This document shows, piece by piece, positions 23,530-34,869 of a stretch of DNA of 64,000 nucleotides. Made by a program: the position numbers and the translations under genes. How positions within the stretch are numbered: position 1 is the stretch's first letter; the number at the start of each line of letters is the position of its first letter. Under the pieces are notes generated by a model, which searched no databases, was not told where the DNA came from, and worked only from the letters and a program-made list of their open reading frames with translations. Source of the stretch: Toxonevra muliebris (Eukaryota > Arthropoda > Insecta > Diptera > Pallopteridae); NCBI GenBank assembly GCA_963691655.1, contig OY829328.1, forward strand, positions 27,671,890-27,735,889, in the 5' to 3' direction.

Positions 23530-25476
23530 TGTATACACCTATGTTATTGTATTGCATACATATACATATGTATCTTGTAGAATTTTGACACAATAATACG
23601 ACGACTTTCTGTAAAATTTTTCTACTAAGAAAAGTGAAATAAAACTAGCAATTTCTAGCAAAATTCTTTTGTAAAAAAACGCACGAGCAAATACTTAAGC
23701 TTGCATCACATGCTTGACTTGCTAGGGATGCTAGGATTTTGCATGGTTGGCATGCACTTTCATTTCCTGTGCGCCTCTAGTTACGCTTCCCCCATTCTCT
23801 TTACCTATGCATAGTACGTAAAAATATTGTAACAATGGTAACGAGATGCCAGAGGGTAAAAAGGTGCCAAAGTGTACGTGTTTGTATATATCCATGGCTT
23901 ATTGTATAGCTAGTATACATAGTTACATATATGTGTGTGTATGTATTACGTACATTGTGTTTTGTATTTACAAAAAATATTATTATACTTTCTCTTATCG
24001 TCTGCAAGCAACAAAAATCTCAAAGCCAATGTGTACGTAAAAAAGTACACATGCCATGAAAATACAGTTGAGGAAAATATCTTAACAGTTAATTTTTTAT
24101 TTTCTTTTGTGGAGTTTTCTCGGTGTTTTTCTTTGCCGTAAATTTCGATTTCTTTATTATTTTTTTTTGCTGGTGATAAAATATAAATTGAGTTTCCTCC
24201 CTTTTCCCGTATATAATGAAAATAATTACATACTCTCTTACTATATACAGTGTGCTACATAAAAAGTATCCGCATCTATCAATAAGTATCTTATTCATAA
24301 ATGAATTATTTCTATTATTTATTTATTTACAAGTCTAATTCTATAAATAAATTTAAAGCTGTGCCCGGATACGATGGTCTTAAATTAAATGAGATTTTTT
24401 AATTCAAAAAAAAAATCAAACTAAAGAATGGCAGGTTTAATACTCATTTTAGTAAGCGCCAAAGTGAAAAATATTTTCAGCAGCCTTAGAATGAGCTCTT
24501 AACATCTTAAATCTCTACTTAAAATTAGTTTATATGAAATTGTCTGATAAGATGTCAAAGAAGCCTGAAAATATTTAATTTAACCTATTTTGAACAGATG
24601 ACAGAACCCGTTATCCAATTTCGAAAATTTTAAATTCAAAATTTCTATATGTATTAAATATAATATTTCTACTACTACTACTAGTATGGCATAATAGCCC
24701 ATGAAGAGCCTAGACCAAGCTTTGAAATATATTAACTACAACTCGCTCAATTACTTTTTTTTAACATTCTACTTTAATGTTGTTCCGGTGTTTTCTGTCA
24801 AAAAATTATTGAAATTCAAAATGATTTTCTGCACCCCAATGGGTTAATATATTAGCACGCTATTATGTTACTATCGATAAGTCATGAAATTTAGTTGAAA
24901 TTAGTAGATAGGAAGTATTCAAAAATGATTGTAAGATTTGAATCGAAAAATCAGAAAATTTAAATTAAAAAAAAGGTAGTCGCTAGTGGGTTAATATATC
25001 AATATGTCGTTATATTGAAGTTTTATCAGTATGCGATATTTCATGGTAATTGACTATCAATTAGGATTTTAAAAATTTCAATTTCAAAATTTAGCCTTAA
25101 ATTGACATGCGGTCGCCATATAGGTTCACCATTTTGAATTGTCCAATTCTGGTTAGAGATTCTTAAACTGCTTCTTTTTTTTTACAATAAGTGAACGAAA
25201 TTTGAAGATGATTGGTGAGCATTAAGTGATTTTAGGGAACGGAAATCGCAAAGCAAATCGAATTTTAAAGAAATAATGAAGCACCAAAGGATTCAACTTC
25301 AAACATCAATTAATCCTAAACCGTAGTTAACTTGTGAAAATCCTTTCAGGATCAACTACTGAATTTTCTAGTCAAGTTTCGTTGATTTTTTTCACCAAAA
25401 TTTTTGTCTCATAATAGAAAAATTTGGAAAAATACACTTTTGCTGAAACTTGTCCATTTTTCTATAAGTTTTTTTC
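23530..25476. other. Gene-free AT-rich stretch
   Basis: No gene is seen. CAGTGTGCTACATAAAAAG at about 24248 looks like an unpaired Tc1/mariner terminus. Positions 24686-24722 carry the dispersed GGCATAATAGCCCATGAAG repeat. GGGTTAATATAT recurs at 24839 and 24989. Confidence 0.45.
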
Positions 25477-25480
25477 TTAA

Positions 25481-26012
25481 CCCTCTAACCCGTAAGGCCG
25501 CCCTGAGGCAGCCTTCACTCTATTTTAATTAATGAACAAGTGCTAATTTTCCTGAAAAAAGAATAAACACACAATTTGTGGTCAGTTTGCACTTTCTGCG
25601 ATCACTCGATTGTTGTTTATAGTTATTTTTATGTGTAAAATGACAAATTTTAGCGCATATAAGTTTTTTATAAAAATCTAAAAAAAATATTTCTAAGACT
25701 CCTCATACCATATACTGTCGTATAATGATAATTTCAAATAATTTTTTATGGAAAATGAGAATTTATGACAAATGAGAGGATACAACACCAAATAAGACAC
25801 CTTGTGAATTGCAAACATATATGTATCTTTATTTTTTGGCTTAAACCCGCAAGGCCGCATCAGGGCAGCCTTTCGTTTTTCTCACCTAACTGCTAAACTT
25901 AAAAACTAATCAAAAAATGGACTTTATATTCATTTTTCTTCCATCAATGTTAACTGGAAACAAAAATTCTGGTGTTTGTTTTATTATTATTTCAACCTTG
26001 CGGGTTAGAGGG
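25481..26012. mobile_element. piggyBac-like MITE with TTAA duplication
   Basis: The ends CCCTCTAACCCGTAAGG and, inverted, CCCTCTAACCCGCAAGG are flanked by TTAA (25477-25480 and 26013-26016), the invariant piggyBac target. An extra internal copy of the terminal motif, AACCCGCAAGGCCGC with the linked GGCAGCCTT, occurs at 25844-25875 in the same orientation as the left end. The 532-bp element has no coding capacity. Confidence 0.85.
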
Positions 26013-26016
26013 TTAA

Positions 26017-26410
26017 CGTTTAGTTAGCTTTAGTTTCTGAAAAATGTATGGAGTCCTATTTAGTTATATGTAATTTTTAAATTCAGTTTGCTATTTTATC
26101 TAGATAAATTTACCATTTCAAATAAATTTACTTATTAATATTTTCTGTTAATTTTCATAAAATTTTCCACAACAGATATGCCCCTGAGTACGGTGTAATC
26201 AACAAATTATTTTTCAAGCGTTATTGTGGACTGTTTTTATCACCAAAATAAACCACGTTAGGAAAGATAAATTTTGTGAGATTTTTGGTTTGTTAGCAAT
26301 AGTTTCTTCCACCCTTTCCGCCATGATCAATGCGATAGACTAACTGTTCACTTCAGCATATAAGGACAATCTTTATTGCTTTCTTTTGTTTACCAGGGAA
26401 GTTAACCATC
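26017..26410. other. Gene-free stretch
   Basis: No gene, AT-rich. It lies downstream (on the minus strand) of the channel exon and so is presumably intronic if that gene continues to the left. Confidence 0.4.
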
Positions 26411-26418
26411 ATCTACAT

Positions 26419-26764
26419 CAGTGGTCGGCAAACCTTGCTCAAACGAGCAGTACGCTCATCACACGCATTCTTACGCTCTTGCAGTTAGTCGTTGTTCAGA
26501 CAGCAACGAAGCAATATGAGCAGCGGCTGCGTTGATTTTTTCCTTATGTTCACGGTGGGATATTATATGTTTGACTAAAAATTAACGCCTTTGGTACCAT
26601 GCAATAAATAGATTTAAATAAATGCATTGAAAGCATACCTTTTGTTTAAGTTTTTAAAGTTTTTTAATTGTCATTTGACGGCTTTTAGGTTTATTTTTAT
26701 ACAGTGTATGGCAATTACTCTGCGCTCACCAATACAATCTCATTTTCAATTTTGCCGACCACTG
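26419..26764. mobile_element. hAT MITE with perfect 8-bp duplication
   Basis: Termini CAGTGGTCGGCAAA and, inverted, CAGTGGTCGGCAAA are identical over 14 bp and flanked by a perfect ATCTACAT duplication (26411-26418, 26765-26772). The CAGNGGTCGGCAAA terminus and 8-bp duplication are diagnostic of hAT. At 346 bp it is non-coding. It sits 155 bp from the channel exon's splice donor. Confidence 0.9.
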
Positions 26765-26918
26765 ATCTACATCCATAAACAAAGAAAAATGTTTATTACA
26801 TAACATGATGTATACTTTTGCCTATGTATACCCATATTTTTGTAACGCACTGTGAACTGTTATGCATATGTATCTACTCATTCGTACGTAGTACATATGT
26901 AATTGTATACTGACTCAC

Positions 26919-27127
26919 CTCTTCGTATATGAATGTATCAATTTCCTCCAAGGGTTTTCCATACATATCCTCCGGAAATGGTTCAAATTTCTTTGGCAAC
27001 ACATCACCATCCTCAACCGTGGCCTTTGTTCTCGGATGAAAACCATATTCACGCACCAATTGGATATGACGATTCTCATGTTTGATCTGTGATTTTTGTG
27101 TGTAGGCAACAACTTGATGTTTGGCAA
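26919..27127 (-). CDS. NaCP60E: Internal exon of a NaCP60E/DSC1-type voltage-gated cation channel
   Basis: This 209-bp exon encodes 69 complete codons. It is bounded by a strong acceptor (pyrimidine-rich tract then TCATTACAG, ending at 27128) and a strong donor (GAAGAG then GTGAGTCA, GT at 26918-26917). It starts with two bases of a split codon and ends in phase 0. The end of the peptide, KFEPFPEDMYGKPLEEIDTF followed by IYEE, matches the N-terminal cytoplasmic stretch just before the first membrane segment of domain I in insect sodium-channel-like 60E/DSC1/BSC1 proteins (identity judged from memory of the family; the following exon should begin near TFCVVSKRF). The family forms a four-domain cation channel of neuronal plasma membranes. 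Other exons were not located in the window; introns of this gene are known to be large. A related alternative is another sodium-channel paralogue. Confidence 0.65.
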
Positions 27128-28265
27128 CTGTAATGAACAACAACAATAGAAAAAAATAAATTCAATATTCAATGTACACAAGAGACAACACGATAATAAT
27201 AGAATCAAATGAAAAAGAACAAAAAAAAGACACACACACAGGAACAGGATATTGAACTAGAAGAAAATTTCAAGAAAAAGGGTGGGAGGAAGCATATAAA
27301 TGAGCAAGTGAAAAAGGTTTCACTTAATTTCATTCAATTTCGGAATTGAATTCATTTAACTATGATATGCAACTTGCGGCGAGTTTTGCCGCATAAATAA
27401 TAAAATATAAAAATTAACTGCCAAATAGAAGAAAACAAATCAGGAAACCAAAAAAAAAAGGTGTTCTTCTATCTGTTCACCATTTATTGTGCGGAGTCAT
27501 CATCATTTTCTATATAGAAAATATACAGTATTAAGGTTGTTACGCATTGTCATCATCATCAATAACAGTGCCATTTATGTTTATGCGAAGAACGACCCCA
27601 AATTTTGTGGTGGCACTCAACGCTTTTTTCAAATAATTTGATACTTTTTTTTGCTGAAATGCATGAATGAATGAAATAATGAGCTCTAAATTTTATTATA
27701 ATTTTTATTGATATCAGAATGGTTTATGCTATTGTTGTGTTTATTGTTGTTGTTGCTGCTGCTGCCTGCCACTATTTGTTGATAGGAGCAAAATTTATGA
27801 GCACGCAATTTGAAATTTAATACTAAAGTAAATAAGCACAGATATACATACATATGTTTGCGCACAAAATTTGCGGTCGATTTAACCAGCTGTATATTCT
27901 TGAAAAAATAATTTTATATTTAACCTGCTGCTAAGTTATTTTTGCACACATTTTTTTACTCATAGGCATTTGGAAGAAACGGAAAAATTATTGTAAAAAA
28001 AAATATATGAAAAGGTGTTTTTTGCGAATTTTTATAAATATTAGATTAGAACGATCAATCTTTAAAAACAATAATATAACACGATTTAAATTTATAGACA
28101 GGTTGTAAAGATACAAATAAATTATTATAATCCTGGCAAAACCTTTTATGTCCCAGCTTTGCCTAATGAAAATGAAATCGTTATTAATAGAGAAAGTTCT
28201 AATGATCTCTGCTGCTTTCACATACTTAGTCACAAAAAACTTCTTCTGTTGTTTCATTCTTCTCC
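27128..28265. other. Intronic/intergenic stretch
   Basis: No exon is recognised. It is presumably intron of the minus-strand channel gene. It contains TGTTGT/TGCTGC tracts near 27735-27770. Confidence 0.4.
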
Positions 28266-28353
28266 ATAAGGATACAGTCGACGGATCGATTAACAGGCTA
28301 ACAGCATTCCTAACGCACTGGCTCTGGCCGATACTGGAGCTGCATAAACCTAA

Positions 28354-28495
28354 GTGAAAAAAATACCCTCGCCCTTATTCTATTCATCCGTCGAACTCCA
28401 ACTATATCAGTAATAACATGCCTTAAATTAAACTACTATAATTTTTTATAAATTTAAACAAAAATTGTAATTTTGGCATTTCTGCTTTATTTCAG
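28354..28495 (+). other. Putative 5' UTR intron of the carrier gene
   Basis: A convincing acceptor (CTGCTTTATTTCAG, ending 28495) lies 29 bp before the carrier start codon. The nearest plausible donor is GTGAAA at 28354, following CATAAACCTAA, giving a 142-bp intron and a non-coding first exon around 28265-28353. The acceptor is well supported, the donor is weak and another upstream donor is possible. Confidence 0.4.
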
Positions 28496-28524
28496 ACAAA
28501 ACCACAAATAATATAGAAGAGAAA

Positions 28525-29589
28525 ATGGCATCCTCTAACTCCTCGAAAATGAATGAAAACAGCAAAAAAGAATCTTCAACTTCAACACCAATAATATCTT
28601 CTTCAAATTCCTCCGACCCGCATAAAAAGAACTCAGCCTCTTCGCAAATTCATCAGATTTTCGCTGGGGCCGTATCGGGGGTCAGTACTCGTTTTATTAC
28701 ACAGCCATTCGACGTACTCAAAGTACGTTTCCAATTGCAAGTGGAACCATTTCGCGAGATTGCACGATCGTTGGAGCCGAGTGACACACTAGCACAAAAA
28801 ATAAAAACTTCAAAATACACTTCGCTATCTCAAGCCATACGGCTCATATATCGTGATGAGGGCTTGCTTGCCTTTTGGAAAGGGCACAATGCCGGCCAGC
28901 TAATGAGCATGACCTATGGTATTGCACAATTTTGGTCATACGAGCAGCTGCGGCTCGAAGCCAGTCAAATGGAGATATTCCAGCATCATGTGCATATATT
29001 GAATTTTATTTCCGGAGGATTGGCCGGTTGCGTGGGCACAGTGTTCTCGATGCCTTTCGATGTGATACGCACACGCGTAATAGCACAAGATCCAGGAGCG
29101 GGTTACAGTAGCCTGATGCGTGCTTTTCCCGAGATCTGGCGATCTGAGGGTGTACCGGGATTTTTTCGGGGCTTAGGAACGACACTCATACAAATTGGAC
29201 CCATGGTTGGTTTTAATTTTATGTTCTATAAGAAATTCAATGACTTCGCGAAGAATATGCTGCACGATGATGGACATGGACTGATACCAACGTGGTGTCT
29301 GCTGTTGAATGGTGGCGCAGCGGGCGTTGCATCAAAGGCTGTCGTATATCCGTTAGATTTTATTAAGAAACGTCTGCAAATGCGTGGTTTCGAACATCAA
29401 CGACGCACGTTCGGCGACAATCAGCCCTGCCAAGGTATAAAGCATTGCATTGATCTAACTCTAAGGGATGAGGGTCTTAGGGGATTCTATAAAGGTATGT
29501 CGCCGACATTGCTGAAATCGGGCTTGACTACAGCTCTCTACTTTTGCATATACGATAAAATTAGACTGCTGTTAGAGATGCCATCGTAG
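28525..29589 (+). CDS. Tpc1: Mitochondrial thiamine pyrophosphate carrier (SLC25A19-like)
   Basis: A single open frame of 354 codons encodes a mitochondrial carrier family protein expected to import thiamine pyrophosphate across the inner membrane for matrix dehydrogenases. It shows the three tandem carrier repeats, each with a signature: PFDVLKVRF (61-69), PFDVIRTRV (177-185) and PLDFIKKRL (276-284). Each is followed by its second-helix motif: DEGLLAFWKG, SEGVPGFFRG and DEGLRGFYKG. The TPC assignment rests on subfamily features: FWKGH with QFWSYEQL in repeat 1, and KKRLQMRGFEHQRRTFG in repeat 3, which parallels the human protein. The first 40 residues are Ser/Asn-rich and poorly conserved; the Met at 28525 is used because it follows the splice acceptor, and Met9 is an alternative. 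The coding region is intron-free with balanced codon use, no damage, and is the clearest functional gene here. It lies opposite and upstream of the channel exon. Confidence 0.9.
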   Translation: MASSNSSKMNENSKKESSTSTPIISSSNSSDPHKKNSASSQIHQIFAGAVSGVSTRFITQPFDVLKVRFQLQVEPFREIARSLEPSDTLAQKIKTSKYTSLSQAIRLIYRDEGLLAFWKGHNAGQLMSMTYGIAQFWSYEQLRLEASQMEIFQHHVHILNFISGGLAGCVGTVFSMPFDVIRTRVIAQDPGAGYSSLMRAFPEIWRSEGVPGFFRGLGTTLIQIGPMVGFNFMFYKKFNDFAKNMLHDDGHGLIPTWCLLLNGGAAGVASKAVVYPLDFIKKRLQMRGFEHQRRTFGDNQPCQGIKHCIDLTLRDEGLRGFYKGMSPTLLKSGLTTALYFCIYDKIRLLLEMPS

Positions 29590-29727
29590 CAGATTTTTTT
29601 TTAGGTTTCATTCGTTTACGATTTACTTTAAGACAATGAAAGTTTTTGTAACACATTTACCTCATTTTTTGCTCTTTCTTTCGTTCTTTTAATTACTTTA
29701 AATTGTATTAATAATTAGTAATAAGGC

Positions 29728-29733
29728 AATAAA
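29728..29733 (+). terminator. Polyadenylation signal of the carrier gene
   Basis: AATAAA lies 139 bp after the stop codon and is the first canonical signal downstream. A second one occurs near 29862. Cleavage is expected 10-30 bp after the signal used. Confidence 0.55.
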
Positions 29734-30054
29734 TGCATACTGTATAAAGTATTCTTGATATTGTAAGTATACAACAAACAATTATTCACTGTATGATGTA
29801 TGTATATCAATCTATATCATGTAGTATTTATAAAGAAAGATAATTATTTTTTCAGTTTTAAATAAAAAGTTTAAATCAAAACTAATTTCGTTTAAAGTTT
29901 TTGTACTTATGTTTAGCGAAGGCGATAAAGTTGAAAACAAATTCCTGGCATCGACTTAATTACTGAAACTATTACAAAAGGCTTACTTCATGTCAGAATA
30001 TAGCAATAATCGAGTCCCCAGTATCAATTTGAATTTCGAGAAAGTCATCTCACA

Positions 30055-30551
30055 ACAGGTTTGGTAGTACTGGCCACGCATAGACCTTTAGGTCCTTAAC
30101 GATTCCAGATAGGAGTCCTAGGAATTATTTATCGAGTGTATATTTAGCGAGTGTCACGTCATTTAAGATGCGAGTGTGGTTAGTAAACTTTAAAAGACAG
30201 TTCACCCCCAGTTTAGCGACCTCGTTCAGACCCTCAAACTGCGGAGCTCCTAAGTACGTTAATCGAGTTCTAACGAGCGCGGGACAGTAGCAAAGAAGAT
30301 GCTCTAGAGTTTCCCTCGCATCTTGCTCCATACATTTCCTGCAATTATCATTGCCGGTTAGTTTTAATTTAAGCGCGTGCGTTGCCATCAAACAATGGCC
30401 AGTTAGTACTCCAATTACTTTTCTGCAGTCCTCACGATTGAACGATATAACAGATTTTGCGTACCTCTCGCTGTAGGGGTCACATATGACTTTAGCGATT
30501 TTACATGTGGGTATATTTCACCACCTAGCTATAGGCTTTCTTCCACATGCA
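30055..30551 (-). pseudogene. RNase H-type LINE, C-terminal zinc domain and 3' UTR
   Basis: The minus strand reads SERYAKSVISFNREDCRKV, then GVLTGHCLMATHALKLKLTG, NDNCRKCMEQDA and TLEHLLCYCPAL. This is the C-terminal Cys/His domain of LINE ORF2 that follows RNase H (LTGH ... CxxC ... EHxLxxC). The reading frame ends at 30125. The 3' UTR has a small hairpin (GACCTAAAGGTC). One frameshift separates this block from the upstream part, which continues beyond the SINE insertion at 30875-31099. Confidence 0.8.
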
Positions 30552-30564
30552 TGATTCTAGGTTA

Positions 30565-30874
30565 GGTTAGGTTAGGTTGGAGTGGCTGTCGAGAGACATA
30601 CTTAGGCCTGAACGGCCCATTGTGATACCACATAGTTGGACCTACAGTTTAACGCCGATTCCGAACGGCGGTGTGGCAATTTTTTATCGGCTTGGTGGTT
30701 TTGCCATTACCAACCAATGTGTGTACTTGTACACTATCTTATAATTCTCATACACTTCATATTGATAGTGAATATAAGAAAGTAATGAAAATTAACCACC
30801 AGACGAAGACGGGAATCGAACCCGAACCTCCCAGATGAAAGTCTAGTGCACTATCCACTAGGCTATCGCGGTCG
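30565..30874 (-). mobile_element. tRNA-derived SINE inserted in a LINE
   Basis: On the minus strand the element begins with a tRNA-like head containing box A TAGCCTAGTGG (30865-30855) and box B GGTTCGATTCC (30822-30812), spaced as in a tRNA, with a CTTTCAT loop suggesting Glu-tRNA ancestry. A unique body follows, then a GGCCGTTCAGGCC hairpin and a CCTAACCTAACC tail. It is flanked by a perfect 13-bp target duplication TGATTCTAGGTTA (30552-30564, 30875-30887). It splits a LINE RNase H region. A 5'-truncated relative is at 36282-36366. Confidence 0.85.
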
Positions 30875-31099
30875 TGATTCTAGGTTACAATTAGCTACTT
30901 GAAGAGCCATCAGTACTTCGCTGAGTTGATCCTCCGGCAGCTTAGTTCCTTTTTTCGCGATTTTGTTGACAATCTCATTTCCATCTATGCCTTTGTGACT
31001 AGGTACCCAATAGATACGCAGCTTACGCTTAGTAGTCAGTTTCTCCATTGCTGCCCTGCACTGAAGACATCTAACAATAACTGAGAAACTGTATCTCAT
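30875..31099 (-). pseudogene. LINE RNase H domain fragment
   Basis: The minus strand encodes RKLRIYWVPSHKGIDGNEIV then NKIAKKGT, the C-terminal RNase H motif (WVPxHxGIxGNExAD) of LINE ORF2. The LINE frame continues to CNLES, where the SINE is inserted, then resumes at 30551 as CMWKKAY. The 5' part of the LINE is missing at 31099, consistent with 5' truncation or decay. Confidence 0.8.
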
Positions 31100-34000
31100 T
31101 GTCAGTTTAATAAAATAAATTGTATTTTTTCAATAAATGTAGTCATCCAAGAAAGCAATCTCTTGTTCGTCCACCAGTTTATTTATTATTAAAGAAGTGG
31201 ATCAAATTTTAGCCTGATCGGTTAAGTCGTAATATAGAAAAATGTATTTGAAGTTTCAAGCGCAATTAATTTTTATATAAATTCATTAGTCATTTAAAAA
31301 AATATGCCAATGGATTAATATCAAAATTTTAGGAAGCATTTTATCTCATTCATTGTTCTTTAATAATATGGAATAATTGGGCGTACCTCATAATAATTTC
31401 TATTGGTGCCCGAAATCTGAAATTCTGAATTATATATTTTTGTCAGTATACAATCCTACACTAGCCTACTTTTGCTTAATTTTGAGGTATTTAATAATTA
31501 ATTTTTTACAGGAATGTACAAACGGCCGAAAAAGTTCGAGAAAAATATCCCACCAATTATGAATTCATTCGGAGAGTTCTGCTGTCAAGGATTTGGTTTT
31601 TGTCTAGAAGAATATACTGGACTTCAGAGATATGATTTGTTGCCTTGAATATGGGGCAAGGAATTTCAAATTGTTAAAACAGTGGATTTAAACACTTTAG
31701 GTACAAATTACAACCTGCAATCAATGCAAATATTGCCCAATAAAAAGAGAAAAAATGTTGGAGGAGGAAATGGAAAGCGTATACCAACCTTTTGTCTGAT
31801 CATCGAAATTAAAAGCAACATCTATTAATCTACTGCCATCTAAATAAAAATTAACATTATGAATATTAACATTCATTCTATTTTATCATATTTTTGCGTT
31901 TTTTTTTCTAACATTTTATATTTGCATATTTCTGATTTTCCGATCGGGCATCCGTTGCCCGTTTAACCCATTAAGGACGAGCAGAAACCAAAGTAGATAG
32001 CTCAAGAAAGTAACAGACTCTGACAACGTTCGTCCTGAATAAAATGTGATTTATAAAACATTGATTTTATAAATTTTAATAATTATGAGACTTATGACAT
32101 AATAATTATATTATTTGTCCTTTAACGAGTCACGAGGAGTGACGTTTTATGGCGCTAAACTCACAATGGCCCAATGTAACAATCCTGGGGCAAAATCATG
32201 CACCTTTTTTCCGGCCATCTTAAAATAAGTACATAAAAGTAAAATGGCCATTAAAGACAAAATATGATAAGAAAACTGAAGTACGAAATGATAACGATGC
32301 ATACTAGAACAAACATATTCTCAACGACAAACATAAAAATAAATATCCTTGAATATTTACTTACCCAACAAGCACAAAAAAAAATTCTCTAGCCTTTGAG
32401 AAATTAATAATTCTAAAGTGGATATTCAACATCATTCTTCATTCGCGCTCAAATATTTCTGACAATATTCGCTTTCAAGTTTTGATATATTTGAAAAATT
32501 ATTTACATATTTTATTATGGTAACATTGCTATTGAATTTGGAAAAAATATGTATCAGGCAGTGATGATAAATCATACGTTTTCCGACAAACGAAGTGAAG
32601 AATTTTTGCGCTAAATGATTTTTGTGAAAACCTTTAACTTAAAAAGAAAGAATAATGTATAAAAGCAAAAAATTTAAAAGGGAAATAAGGCAGGCAGAGG
32701 AGCGCTCAAAAGCTCCCGAAACCTTGATTCTGGAGGCTTCAACATCAACTGCCAACTAAAATTGCTTACTCCCAAGTGATGTTGATATGAGTGAAGAGGA
32801 AAAAGGAAATAATGAAGATAGTTCAGAAGAGGAATTTATCTCGGTCCAGGCTAGCAGCCTGGGCGATATTAAGCAACTATATAAATGTGATTTCGAAAAA
32901 TGCAAGAACATTAACATTTTACATATTAGTAAAATACATTGAAATCGTTTTTTCCTCGGTTTTCGTTTAATATCACAAAAGTGGATGGATTTAATGCTTA
33001 GTGTTGTTCTGAGATCCTAGTTTATATTCAAAAACAAACATTTTTTTCTCACTTATCTACATCCTATTTCGACTCCAAGTACCAGTTTTTGGGGTTTTAT
33101 GAATATTTTGACCAAAATTACCCATTAGAAGAAGAGATATGGCTTTGCAGTGTTAGCAAAAACTTTCCTTACACTTTTTTCTATAATAGACAGTAAAAAT
33201 GCAGAAAACGTAAATTTGTGAGCACGAAAACCGACCAACTATAACGGGGTGTACCGAACGCACAACCAAGACTTTTGGCAAAATGCTATATCCTGTTAGG
33301 TCAAGTTATTTTCAGTAGTCGTTGCACTGGATCCGAACATAACCCCATATATGGTTGCACAGTGTAATACTGTAAATTTCCTTTGAGACAAATTGGAGAA
33401 TTGCGTTAGAATTCAAATTGATAACTAAAATTTTCTCCCGTTGATAACTATATTTATTACCATACAAAAAAATGTCCTTTTTGTTGAGAATGCTATAGTA
33501 CTGCAATGGAGGTGCTGTTGAGAATTAACTTTGGAGATTTGAGAAATGTGTTTGATATCAACTTCCTCGAAAGTCGATCTCAAATAAAAATGTTTGTTGG
33601 GTTAGTACAATTTTTGCTCTATTTGTTGAAAAGAAAAGGTTTAAACTTCCTATAATTCACAGTGTATCAGTGCAAATATTTCAAGTTCCTTTGTGAGCAC
33701 ACAAACAAATGATCTTTGGGGGTATAATATGCAATAAGAGAGATATTAACATTTGACAACATGTATAATAAAAATACGATAAATACGAAGGTATACATAT
33801 ATGTGTATGTGTGCATACTTGTAAGTAAATGTTTGCTGTAATTATTGCGAAACAATCACTACGACCCTGACTGTATTTTGTATAATGTACTGAAATCATA
33901 TGGTGAATGGCTAACGTCGTATGACCTTTTGAACGTTATAAATTGTTTATAATAATTGTGCAGAAAATAATAAATAAAAAAATAGAAAGAACCAACAGAA

Positions 34001-34869
34001 TAGTATAAAAAAATGTCCATGAAATGGTATGAGTGGCAAGCGAGTGAAAGCATACGCGCGTTGCCAAGGTACCGGATGAAGGGACAGCAAAAATAAAAAC
34101 AATTTGAGATTCAGTACGGAAACGGATGTAAGTTTCCACATATGCAAGCAATTCTTTTGCTGCTCTTTGTTTTTTCAATAAATAAATAAATGATAAGTTT
34201 TTTTTACATAGTTACATATCATCATTGTCAACGCTGCTTGTCAAGCGTTAGCTCTGCACTTCATACTTTGTTTTATTTTCCTTGATAATGATATTCCAGT
34301 ATGATTTTAACTATAGGCTTTTCATTTTTCTTTTTATTCCATTTTTCATTTCAGAATTATTTTATAAGACTTTAAAATTGTTCATTATTTAAATATTCTT
34401 TGTGTTTTTTCTTTAATAAACTAAGTGTAGTAAAGTAAATGGAATGACGAATCAATGAATCATTTTCGGGAAGTGGAGGAAACGGAGAAAATGAGTCCCT
34501 TCTGCACTCGTCACATGATGTGATAACATACTTTACGTATTGTTGTTTATTTCATTATAAAAGTTTTCGATTTTATCTTACATATGGGCAAAGCCCATTT
34601 TTTTTTTCATCTTCTGTTTTCAACGCACTTTCTTCGTTTTTTGCGCGTCTACATCACTTAATGTTGATATTATTGTACAATATCAATTAGAAAGAATAAA
34701 CTATAAACTTAAATAAACTATGCAATAAAACAATACAATAAATAAAAACAGTTTTTGATATATTCAACTAATTCCATTGATAAGTATATAAGTATATTTC
34801 ACAACCATATTTGATATATAAATTATGTGATGCATACTTTTGGGCTTGTTGTGCCCTATTTTGATAATA
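31100..34869. other. Gene-free AT-rich stretch with weak coding-like fragments
   Basis: No gene could be assigned. An acceptor-like TTTTTTACAG at 31511 is followed by a 40-codon frame with no recognisable domain. TTTAACCCATTAAGGACGAG at about 31961 resembles a piggyBac-like terminus. At 32785-32940 an acidic frame (MSEEEKGNNEDSSEEEF) recalls the acidic N-terminus of piggyBac transposases, but no catalytic core is seen and the other end was not found, so this is only a hint of an old piggyBac-like element. Confidence 0.35.

Noticed and set aside
30555..30580. TTAGG repeats resembling the insect telomere sequence
   Set aside because: Only about three units, located exactly at the SINE tail beside a target duplication; the same AACCT unit ends a LINE copy at 2211-2220. 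Flies are also thought to lack TTAGG telomeres.
30812..30874. Functional tRNA-Glu gene
   Set aside because: Box A and B are good but the acceptor and anticodon stems do not pair properly, and the unit is embedded in a SINE with body, tail and target duplication.
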